NCBI GenBank assembly: GCA_029834535.1
Contig: JAQMWT010000524.1
Coordinates: 372,001-436,000, forward strand
From: Chrysophaeum taylorii
Lineage: Eukaryota > Sar > Pelagophyceae > Pelagomonadales > Pelagomonadaceae
Direction: 5' to 3'
DNA length: 64,000 nt
The position numbers and the translations under genes are program-made. The notes below the pieces were generated by a model that ran no database searches, was not told the origin of the DNA, and saw nothing but the letters and a program-made list of their open reading frames with translations. Of this stretch, positions 38,109 to 48,700 are shown one piece after another. The first letter of the stretch is position 1. Every line of letters starts with the position of its first letter.

Positions 38109-41100
38109 ATGGTGGCCGCAAACGAGTGGCGCGGCGCGGCGAGGGCCTTGGAGACCGCCGCATCTCGGCAGGGTCGCCGCGTCGGCGGCGAGGCAATTGG
38201 ACACGCCCGGTTCGAACAGTGGCTGGAGACGGGGGTGGGCGCCGCCGAGGCCCTGGAAAAGGCGACCGACCCCTTGGAAGCCGCCGTGCTGCTGGTGGGC
38301 CTCGGACGACGCGCCGATGCCCTCGCTGCGTTTCGGAAGCTCTTGCCCACGGAGAACGCGACGCCGCTCAGCGCCCACGCCGTGCTGTGGTGCGTCGGAC
38401 TGCTCGGCTTGGAAGCGCCGACGTCTAAGTCTTACCTCTCGTGGCTCGGCGAGGCGCCCGTCGATATTGTCCCGCCGTGGGTCCTCTCGCTCCTCGAGGC
38501 GCGGGCTTCGCACTCCGAGGACGAGATCCTCGCGTGCGTGAGGGAGGCGCGCAAGGCGTCGCCCGTGCTGGCGTCGAGCGACGCGAAGTGGTTTTCTAGC
38601 GCGGACGTCTGGGCGACCGCGGGCCGGGAGCTGTGGCAGGCGCGACACCCCCTGCTGGCTGCGAAAGCTCTCGCCGTGTCGACCGACCCCCAGGACCTCC
38701 TCGACCGCGCGGTGTGCTTGCGACTCACGGGGGCAGATCCGCGAAGGGCTTTGGCCGCCGCGCTCGCGACGGGCAAGATGGCCGATTCGAGGGCTCGGAG
38801 ATTCGCGCGCGCCTGGGGCCTCGAGGACCACCTCGACGCCCAGGAGCGCCGCTTCGCCAAGGTCCAGGCCCTTTGTCGCCGGATTTTGAGCTTGCCCGGC
38901 GTCGAGAGGATGAAAGAAGAGGCCAAGGCTAGCGATTTGCTGTGGGAGCGCCGCGGACGGCCCTTCTTTTTAAGAAGGTTGGTCTCCGCGTGGCGGGACG
39001 CCGTCCGCCTCGCGAGGGCCCGCCGCATCGCGGCCGCGGTTTCCGTCCAGAGCCGCCGCCGCGCCATACTCGCGGCGCGTAAACTCGCCCGCGCGCGTTT
39101 TGCGATCCGACGCGAGATAGCGACGCGACGCGAGGCATTCGCGGTCCTCCGAAGCTTTAATCGGGTCTCTAAGACCCGGCGCTGCGCTGCGCTCCGGCTC
39201 CAAACGGCCGCTCGGCGCCACCTCGAGGCCCGCGGAAGAGCGATGCTAATGCGACGACGACGCCGGAGGGCCTGGCGCACCGCCGTCGGCGACGCGAAGC
39301 GCGCCACTTTAATCCTCCAGCGCGCGTGGAAACGCGCTCTCTGGCGCCGTCGCGTCTCTCGCGTCCTCGCGCGCGCGGCGTCGAACCGGCGCAAGGTCGC
39401 GCTCGCGCTCCAGCGCCGCCTCCGCGACCAGAAGTGGGCAGTGTGGGCTGCTCTGCGAGACGCCGCGAAGCGCGCCAACAAGGCCGCTCGGGTGCTGCAG
39501 CGATCGTGGCGCCAGAAGCGGCTACGTCGAGGGCAGCTGCGCCGGGACGCGGCCCGCGCGCGCCTGCGGCACTGTTTTCGCTGCCACGCTAAGGCCAAGA
39601 GGCTCCAGGCGGTATTGCGAGGCGCGCTTCTGCGCATCCGATTGGTTCGAGAAGACCGCGCGGCGCTCCGCGTCCAGGCTGCCGCTCGCCGCGTCTCTGC
39701 GCGACGCGCCTTAGTCGTCGCGGCTCTTGATTGTAGACGAACGCAGCGCGAGACGCGCCTCAAGACCCGCTGCATGGCTGCCTGGTGCCGTGCAGTCGAC
39801 GCGCGCCGCGCAGTTCTTCTCCAGGTGCTCGATAGAATGCGGACGCGTCGCGACGCGCGCCTCAAATTCCTTCGCGTGGCGGCCTGGCGCCGCCGCGTGC
39901 TTGCTGCGCGCAAGATCGAGCGCGCGGCACGAGCTTACCTCCGGCGCCGCTTTGAACTCGAGACAAGCTTTTTCCTCCGGAAGATCGAGGCAGCCGTCAA
40001 CCGACGGTTGCTTCTCGACTGTTTCATCGAGTGGCGACGACGGAGCCGACTATTATTCGCGAGGCGCGCGGCGAAACGCATCCAGGCGATGGCCCGCGAG
40101 CGCCGGCGTCGAAAAAAAAGACTACTCGAGCTCAAGATCTTGAGGTTTCTCGCGGGCCGCCAAGCCGCGACGCTCGCCGCGTGTCTGGGGGCGTGGCGCT
40201 GCACCACCTCTGACGCGAGACGCGAGCGAGCCCGCGTTGCGGCTACTACGCGCGAGCCCGAGGTGCTCGCGGAGGAAGCAATACCTGAGGCTACGGGCGA
40301 CGACAAAATCGACGTTGCGGTCGTCGTGCATGAAAGGAATGTTGCTGTGCTTGGCAATGTGAGCAAGGCCGACGACCTTGGAGGTCCTGATGTTGTTGTT
40401 GATCGCAGCGAGTCAGACGAGACAGACGCCAAACAACAAATCCTCGACGACGACGAGGAGGAGGAAGAGCCCGTCCTCGATGATGCGGACCTCGACACCG
40501 CCAGCAAAAATATCGAGGATGCGGTAGGCTTAGACAACACTACAGATCTCGTCGTAGACTTTTTAGACGCTGCGGACGACAAAAAGGTTAACCACCTGGA
40601 CGACGTCGAAGGCGTCCGCCTCTCGCGTCTCGTGCGTGGCTTGCGCGCGCGCCGCGTCCTGCGCAAAGAGCTCACGGCCCGGCGACGACGCGAGGAGCTC
40701 GTGCATCGCGCGAGGGCCAGGGGGCGCCTCCGCGTCCGGCGCCGCGCATTCGCGTGCCTCGTGCGCGCGGCGACGCGCGCCGCAGTCGATCGCGTCGAAG
40801 CGAGGCCGCAGCTCCGCGTCGCTCCCGAAAGCACCAGCAAAGCGCCGCTAGGGCCACTCGACGGGCTCTCGGCCGCCTACTTCGCAGCCCGCCGCGGCGT
40901 CCGCACGCATGGGGTTCTTGCGTGGTCCGACGCACTCCAGCCCGCCGAGAAGCTCGAGCTCGTCGCCGACGCCCGCGCCGTCCTTCTCGAGCACTTCGCG
41001 GCCGACGATGTCGTCGGGCTCGCCGAGGCGCTCGTCGCGCACCCCGCGCCGCGACGCCTCATCTTCGGCGACGCGGGTCCTCCGCTTGCGCACCGCGAGG

Positions 41101-42084
41101 TAGCTGCGCTCCTGGTGTACCGCGACCTCGTCACCGCTCTCTCGCTTTACGGGGCGCGCCTCGCCGCGTCGGGCGCGCTCGCTCTCGCGACGTACGGCGA
41201 AGCGCTCCAGGAGCTCATCATCGAGCGCGCTGACCTGGGGCCCGTGACCGCCGCGACAATTCTCGCCGGTCTCTCGAGGAATATCTCGGTCCTGAGCCTC
41301 GCCCACAACCCGCGCCTCGGCGCGTTCGACGTTGTCGTCGCTCCGCTCCAAAGTTTCCTCCAAAGAGCTGCCCTTCTGGCGACGCTCAACCTTAAACACA
41401 CTGGCCTCACAACCGTTCCCAGCGGCGACTTCCGCGAGCTCGAATCTCTCTCGCTTTCCGGGAACTCCCCTAGGATTCGCGTCGGAGACCTCCGTCGCGC
41501 TCCGCGCCTCGTCTACCTCGAACTCGGCCGCTGCGACGATGGTACCGTCGACGACATCCTTCTCCGCTTGCCGCCGTCCCTCAAGACGCTCGTGCTGCGC
41601 GACAGCATCCTCGACCAGCAGCACGTCGACGCGCTGGCCGCATTCGCGCGCGCCCGGCGCGTCGCGGTGCAACTCGAACCGCGGCCGCGCCTCGTTCTCG
41701 GAGAAGACGTGCCCGAGGTCCTCGCGGGGCTCGAAGAACGCGACGCCGAGCTTCTCCGGGGGCACACGACCTTTCTCGATGCGCTGCGCACCATCAGGTC
41801 CGCTGCTGGACCACCCCCGAACGTCGACTGCTGCGTTCGTTCCGCGACCGCGCCCGTTTTTTTCGGGGGCAGAGGCGGAAGTCGCCAAAAGCGCCGTCCA
41901 GTTGTGGCCTTTGAAGGGCGACGTCGTCGACGAAAGACCACCACACGTCGAGAACCGAACGCTGCGCCGAGACGACTTTCATACTCTGCAAGCGCCGTTT
42001 TTGACGCCTCGGGCCAAATACGAGGAGATTCGTTCGCCAAACGCCGTCCCGCGTACCACTGATTTTGGGTGGTCGCTCCTATGA
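38109..42084 (+). CDS. Large IQ-motif / Sfi1-like / LRR protein
   Basis: About 1,300 residues. The N-terminal ~290 residues are helical without a known domain. About 300-700 is Arg/Ala-rich with repeated IQ-like calmodulin-binding motifs (AALRLQTAARRHLEARG, ATLILQRAWKRALWRR, AALRVQAAARRVSARRA, AAKRIQAMARERRRRKKR) alternating with Sfi1-like A-x-x-x-W repeats (MAAWCRAVDARRAVL, LRVAAWRRRVLAARK), as in centrin-binding proteins of basal bodies. An acidic Asp/Glu linker covers about 720-830. The C-terminal part (about 1,000-1,160) has LRR-like lines (ISVLSLAHNP, LESLSLSGNS). After ~41,800 codon use favours the +1 frame ending at 42,084 (VPRTTDFGWSLL), so a small intron near 41,800-41,875 (for example 41,839-41,872) is likely; the unspliced frame would end at 42,062. 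Likely cytoskeletal/flagellar; inferred. Confidence 0.7.
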
Positions 42085-42860
42085 TATCACGTGCGCTCCT
42101 ACGCTCCCCAAGTGCACTACGATCGAAGACGTGACCAAAGTGTTGTTGCAACCGAGACTGCGAAGTTTTCTCTGTTCGCAAGCGCTCTTCGACGACGACG
42201 GATCTCGCGATACCTGTCGAAGAGCTGAGCATCCGCGTCAGCAACTGCACGGCAGTGTCGAATACAAAATCCAGGGTGGGCCTCTTCATTCTCGCACCTT
42301 CCTGAGCTGCGCGCATCACCTGATATCTGGATAGCGGCGGCGGCTGAAAAGACTTGAACCGAAGTATGCCTGTCCAAACCTCAATTCGCGAATTCAGGCT
42401 GAGCCAAACCATGTTGGTTTTTTGGAGTCCGGTGTGAGAAAAGAAATCTCACGCACTTGATACGATGCTGTGCTTTGTGGAAGGAATGCTTCCGGAAACG
42501 GACTCCTCCAAGGCAACGGCCGCGCTTCATCTCGTCAACCGCGATCGACCCGAGATCCGGAGCGCGCTAACGTCATCTGATATCAGGAAGCTGGATCACC
42601 ATCATCTCGAGAGCTGCGTAGGGGGGGAGAGGGGGTAGTCGTGGAAGAAGCCGTCGGAATCATCCTATTCAAAAACCACCGGACCTTGTGGTCGTACTCG
42701 CCCGTCTTGACGTCCCAGGGCTCGTTCGACGGCCAGGAGGCAAAAGCGCCTCGCACCCAACGCGTGGCGGACTTTTTTTCCCGGGAGTGCGCAGCTTCAG
42801 GTTGAGGGTGCCGATCTACCAGCCAAACCACTGAACAGGGGCACCATAACGATGGTCCAA
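42085..42860. other. Intergenic, no firm gene
   Basis: A minus frame starting at 42,412 (MVWLSLNSRIEVWTGIL...) runs antisense into the IQ/LRR gene end; the part outside it (42,090-42,412) has some helical character but no family. Not called as a gene. The plus-strand retroelement begins at about 42,860. Confidence 0.4.
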
Positions 42861-43147
42861 CACCACGTCCGAGTTGCGCCGGACGGCACCCGCACTCTTG
42901 CTGGTAATAATCCCCGTTGTTGTCGCCGACGGCCTCGTAATCTACGGTGTGGCTCCCCCGGACACGCCGGAGATGCCTATGTCGACGCTACCGTGCAACG
43001 CTAGGTTGACGATCAGGTTAGCTACATGACCACCATTCGCACCGCCAAGCTCCAGAACTTTTCTCTCCACTGCGTGTATGTACTCCTTGGGCTGGTACTA
43101 CGTTGCCTCGCCGATGGACTACATAGCGCGGCACTGCTACCCCGCCA

Positions 43148-44852
43148 ATGCCTCGAGCACGCACCGCCGCTTCGACGATGCCGTCCTCAAATTCGTCGCC
43201 ACAGGACTTGGCGCTGACCCGCCGTCTGGTGTTTGACTCCACCGACATCGTCCTTCAACGCCTCAGCCTTCCTGCTCGAAATGGGGGTGGCGCGGCCATT
43301 CGCTCCTGCGCCGACCTCAGCCCCGCCGCCTTTGTTGACACGGCGGCCCAAGCCCTTCCACATCTCGTCGACCTTCACGATCCGACGGGTGCCGTCGAGG
43401 TCCCTGGCTACCTCCCCCGCCTAGCCTCGGTCGCGCTGGAAACGAGTTGCACCGTTGGCACCTCCTCGTCGCATCCGGTTGTTGCCGCCTGGTGGGATTA
43501 CTCGAGACTGCGCGAGACGCACTTCGCGCTGATCTCCGTGCGACGCTGGCTTCCCACGGCGGCGCTGGTTCCGGCGACCCCGCCAACGTTCATCTCGTCG
43601 ACGGTCCTCTCGCCCACGAGTTCGTCTCCATGGGCGCCACCCCACCGTCTCGACGGACACCCGTGCTCATACCTCACCTCCAGCGTGCTCTAACCTCCCA
43701 GCGCGAGACAGCTCGGGTTAATGCACTCCAGCGACTTGCGGCCACCCTTCCCATCACCGATGCTCTTCGAGTAGCGGCGTCCTCGTGGGATCTTTTCTCG
43801 AATACGTTCATCAGCTCGTGGCCCAGCTCCTCCCCTCAAATTCCCAAATGCTGCTGGGCCGAGATGTGTGCCCAATACGTTCGTTGGCTACCCCTCACCA
43901 GCTTTTGTTTGGGCCGAGATGTGTGCCCAATACGTTGGCTACCCCTTTCCAGCTTGTTGTGTGGGCCTCGTGGGTACTCGCATTCTCTGGGCACTGATGT
44001 CGTTCTCGATGCCCGCGGCAAGGCGCTTCTCACGCACCTCAACCTTCGCAACCGCGGAGGGGCGCGGACCACCCGGCACGACGGCTCACTCGAATGCGTC
44101 CTCTCCATCGTCAAAGAGGCCGGCATCCCGCCCTGTCCGAGGTCTTCGGCATCTTTGCTGACGTCGTCGCCCCTGCTGTTCGCACGCGCATCTACGGCCT
44201 GTATCAAGGCTATCTCGCCCAAAGCCACGTCGTCCCGAACATCCTCACCCTGCTCGACAGCAGGGAGCAATTCTACGACATCAAAACCCTCTCATGGGGT
44301 TCGTTATACACCGCCCACGCACTCCACCCCTCCCACCTGTCACTTGTCGATCGGCGCGCAGCGCAAGTCCACTTCGATTACCTCGCTCACGCCCGCGACA
44401 TCGACGCCATCATCACCCAGCCGGGCGCGGCGCCCCAGCCTGGCTTCTCGGACCCTATCGAGCAGCGGCTACGCGGCTACGGCACCGTCGCCGGCCTCGT
44501 CTTTGGTGCCTTCGGTGAGACCAGCGCGGCATGCCACGCCCTCGCCAAAACATGCGCACAGTGCATCGCTGCGCGGACCTGGGTGGAAAGTGGCTGTGCC
44601 AACTTCACAGAGGCCAAGGCGGCCCAAACTCGCCGCGTCTACCGCGAGTGGGGGATCGCCAACGCATTGGGCCGGGCGCGCTGTGCCCTCACCACCCTCA
44701 GCCATGTCGCCGCCTCGGGCAGCCCCACCCAGGCTGCCCAGCACGGCGTCGCACTTCGTCGCACATACGTCCGGCGGCAGCATGCGTACGACCTACGGGC
44801 GGAGCCCGTCCTCTCTTCGCCTGCCCCGCGGCTCGGCGACGACCCCGACTAG
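43148..44852 (+). pseudogene. Retroelement protein C-terminal part, copy 2
   Basis: Readable in three successive plus frames: 43,148-43,693, then the frame from 43,447, then 44,094-44,852. The sequence parallels copy 1 (SCADLSPAAFVDTAAQALPH, LRADLRATLASHGGAGSGDP, TEAKAAQTRRVYREWGIANA). The reverse transcriptase catalytic motifs are absent because of the 5' truncation. Not functional. Confidence 0.75.
43854..43965 (+). repeat. Internal ~54 bp tandem duplication in copy 2
   Basis: The segment GGGCCGAGATGTGTGCCCAA through the following 'ggctacccct...ccagctt' occurs twice in a row (about 43,857-43,911 and 43,912-43,960). Copy 1 has it once, near 1,270-1,330. It arose after the copies diverged. 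Confidence 0.8.
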
Positions 44853-44980
44853 GCCTCGCATACCCATCTACGCCCATCAGGCACATACCCCCTCACAACG
44901 CACCGAAAGCTTCAAGCACCCACAAGCACCCCCCCTCCTAGCAGTCGACCTTAAAAGCCAAGGGGACGGTACCAAAGTAA

Positions 44981-45748
44981 TAAGTGAGCGTGCCAAAACC
45001 CCGGGGCGTGATCGCATTGATCTAGGAGTCCCGCTTCAAGGCATTCTCGCGTATCTGACTGATGTGTTGCCCAACTCAAGCCAAATAAACTCCACCGTCA
45101 CCCGGCTGTTGCCCACCACCTGCTTTGGCAAATGCCGCAGAAACCCCGCTGCTATCAGCTCGATTCTGCACGTCGAACTAAGGGCCTCCTGCAGCCCGCT
45201 GTGTGGCGATTGCCTCGCACATCACGGGAGGAGCTTGAGGCTACGATGGCCCTACGGCCCCATACATTTCGCCATGCCTGAAAAGACCCACATTGTGAAA
45301 ATCATCTTATTATGGTGCGAATATGCCCAGAAGGCTTGATGCGGGTGGCAGGTGAATTTTACGCTGAAACTGGCTGAGTGGTCTAATAAGTTTGTGTTAG
45401 TGGCAGACTGAACATGAGACAAGGGGCGGGCAGACGGGAGTCGTGTGTGAGCCAAGCGTCGAGAAACGACACGTGCAGGGCACTGTCCTGACAACGAATC
45501 AGCGCCAAGGCGCAGAGAAAAGGGTCTGTCGACGGTCTGGTAGACACGACGTCGTTGCCCCTCGAAGGAATGAATGGTGGTGGCACTTGTAAAACTTGTT
45601 CGACCTGGTTCCCTTTTCACAACAGCGGACATACGTTTGTTTCAACTTTTGGGTTTGTTCCTGTGGGAAGTTGATCCGTCGTGGCTTGAGTTTCTCGAAG
45701 AGGATCACAATTCAAGCTTACAGCTGTATCGTGTCACAAAAAGTTTTC
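44981..45748. other. Intergenic, no supported gene
   Basis: Frames on both strands are short and lack motifs or codon bias. It separates the retroelement from the propeller-kinase gene stop. Confidence 0.5.
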
Positions 45749-48700
45749 TCATTTTGGTAAGGCTGCGCCGGGAACATAGGCCTGCGGATCAAGGCCGAAG
45801 TCGCGCAGCTCGCGTTTGAGGCCGGCAATCAGGTCGACACGTACTCCGTCGTCGTCCGCCAGCGTCAGTAGGAAGCTGCGAAGGTCCCGGTCGCGGCGGG
45901 CGCGCTGTGCGCGTTCGAACGTCTCGCGCGGACGCGAGGGAAACAAACCTTGACCGTGTGCACAGGTTTGGACGTGCTGGTGCGCATCGGTGCCGCAGTC
46001 AGCGAGGCAGTACGCGCAGAAACAGCATGCGCAGTCCGCGCGATGGCAAGTCAGCGCGAAGCAGCCATCGAAGCCCTGCGTACCATCAAGTACCTCGGCG
46101 AAGGCCGCACCGCAGCGGGGACACGCAAGCGTGAGGATGCGCTCGATGACGTGAGCCCTTGTCTCGCGTGCCCGTCGTTCGGCATCTGACAATGCCGCGA
46201 TACGCCGAGCTTCGGCCTGGATGCGCCTATCGAATCCACGTTCGAGGTCGGCCGCGATCTGCCTTTCTGCCAGCCGCTGCTTGGCGGTGAAGTACGCTGC
46301 AAAAACGTGCTGGGGTACGTGCGATGCAACTGCCGTGTCTGTGTAACAATCGTGGCAACTCATCCCAACGCACTGAATCCGCCCGCCACACCTCTCGAGG
46401 GTGTCGAGGTCGCCGCACCCCGCACCGACGCACTGGATCCGCCCAGCGCGCGGCTCAAATGTGCCCAGGTTCTCGGTGTCCGTGTTGGCGCGGACGTGGC
46501 CAGCCAGGCACTCGTCACACACGAAGTGACCATTCATACACTCCACACCAACACCGACATCATCGTTGCACACAATGCACGTCCGAAGCGGTGTTTTAAC
46601 CGGGAGAGCTCGGTCATCCAGAATTCTTTCGCTTGCCACCAATAAAGGCGAGACTTCAAGGGCGCTTGCCCTTGGCCGCTCGTCGGCGGCAGCGAGGCAC
46701 GCGCACAAGACCGTCGCCAGCGCGTCGTCCCTTCGGCGCTTGGCTGTTTGACACGCCAAGTCTGCTTGATCATTGAGCACGCGCTGCGCCGTATCATCGT
46801 CAAACGCGAGCGCTATGGCCACGCAGATGCCAAACGAAAAAATGTCGGACGCGACCGTCGAGCGCGCTCCAGCTCGCACTTCTGGCGCAATGTATCCTGG
46901 TGTGCCACCACCCACACGCGTAGTTATCGCGATCGATCCGCCATCGAGCGCAGTCCGACTCATGTCGAAGTCGCTCAAGACCACCGACCACGTCCCGCCC
47001 GCCGTGTCGACGAGCGCGTTATCGAGCTTGACATCACCGTGAACCACACCTTTGGCATGGACGTACGAAAGGGCTGCGAGGAGTTGCCGGAGAGCCCGAA
47101 CATGCGTCGTTGCGACGTGACGATGCTCCGCATTCAGGAAGTGCAGTGTTCCCCATTGCGAAACGGCGACCTCGATGTCTCCTTCGTCGATTGTGTTCTC
47201 AGGTCGAGCGAGCCACTGTCGCAACGTGCCTCCAGCGTAAAGCGGGCATTGAAGGAATGCCTCTGCGTCGCCAAACCGAGTATTTTCGACGAAGAACACG
47301 CCTTCCACCTTAACTATGTTCGGATGTGTCAAGCTCATGAGCGTTTCGACCTCGCGCTCCAAGGCCTGCCTTGCTGACGCACCTCGCAGATGGAACTGCT
47401 TCAAGACGCATTCTTTTCCATCATAGCGACACGCGATGACGACATGACGAGAGTCCAGAGGCTCCGAGTGGTCTGGCCATGGGATTCGTTCGTAATCCTG
47501 CGGACTGCGTCCCTGGCGCACGACGCTACGCAGCGCGGGGGACAGGGTGACGATCGTCATGAGCGCATCCTTCAAGTCAAGGCGAAGCTCGGGAAAGTGG
47601 TCTCGAACCAGCTCGACCAGTTTGATAAGCTCGTCCTCAGTTGCGCGTTGCGCGCGATTGTGATCACGGCGGGCCACACGAAAATTTTCTTTCAACAGCT
47701 CAATGTTAATAGAGCGTCCTTCATCTTCGTCTCCAGCATCTTCCAGTTCGCGCTGAGATCTTCGGAGTGTTTTTTTCGCAAATTTCAATCTCTCCTTCGC
47801 TTCATGCCATGGCTTGTCTTTCAGCGCCGCGCTTGAACGGGCAGTGGCGATCTCATCGACCATGCGACGAGCCTCGCGGGTTCGTTCGCGTGCCCGACTC
47901 AAATCCTGCAAGTTGCACTTGCACGCGTCCAGTCGGGCGACCACGGCAATCCGAATTTCGTCGACAGGCAGCAGCACAAATGGATGCGGCCGCGATGACC
48001 AGTGCTTCAGCTCGCGATTGACAGCCTCGAGCGCCGTACAATGCGCGAGCTCCCAGGCACCACATGCTTCCTTCGTGCCTTGGGTCTCACCCACGCCACA
48101 CAACTTTCGCCAGGCATCCGCAAAGGCATCGTCCGTTGCTTCGGTAACGACTCGCGGGTCAGTTTCGTGCTCCCAGTGTTCAAACGCACGCAAGGCTCGA
48201 AGCGCGGGTGTCGAGGCCGACTCGCACGACGGCAACTCTGTTTGAAGGACAGGAGGCGCCTGGAAGTCACGTCGAATCGTCTCGAGAGAAGCTAGAGAAG
48301 TTTCTAGCAGCTGCACTTCGCGCTCGAGAGTGATGCGTTCGCGCCCAAGGTCCGAGCTCGAGTGTGCGTCTTGGAGTGCGATCAATGCTTGGACGTATGC
48401 ATCGCGCGCCTCGTTACGCTGTTCGACAAGCAACTCGATGTCGACACCTCCTTGGTCGGGCGGCGAAAGAGCACGACGAACTGACTCTTGGGCTACGTCG
48501 AGCTTCCCGCGCTCGACACAAGCTTTGCGTCGCAACATCTCAAAGGTGTCCAGCGACACGTATTCGACGGGAAATGTCATATCGGGGTCGGAGCAAGCGG
48601 ACCGGATCCGCGCCAACACCGTGCGCACCGGATCGAGAAGATCGTCATCTCGGTCGGTACCGCCGCGTTCGCCGTTCGCGAGTCTCGCAGCCTTGATTCT

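Larger units (their letters stand above)
42861..44980 (+). mobile_element. 5'-truncated non-LTR retrotransposon, copy 2
   Basis: A plus-strand copy of the element at 282-3,395. It starts inside the reverse transcriptase C-terminal part (VRVAPDGTRTLAG, equivalent to ~2,330 of copy 1), so it is more strongly 5'-truncated. It carries the rest of the protein to the same PAPRLGDDPD end at 44,852 and a tail with CTCCTAGCAGTCGAC near 44,935. It has an extra 'AATAATC' near 42,907, frame changes near 42,975-43,150 and 43,450, and an internal ~54 bp duplication. The shared 3' end with different 5' ends is the LINE pattern. Confidence 0.82.

Noticed and set aside
41513-42412. Minus-strand 299-codon frame antisense to the IQ/LRR gene end
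   Set aside because: Most of it is an Arg/Ser-rich antisense shadow; only ~320 bases lie outside the plus gene and they show no family motif.
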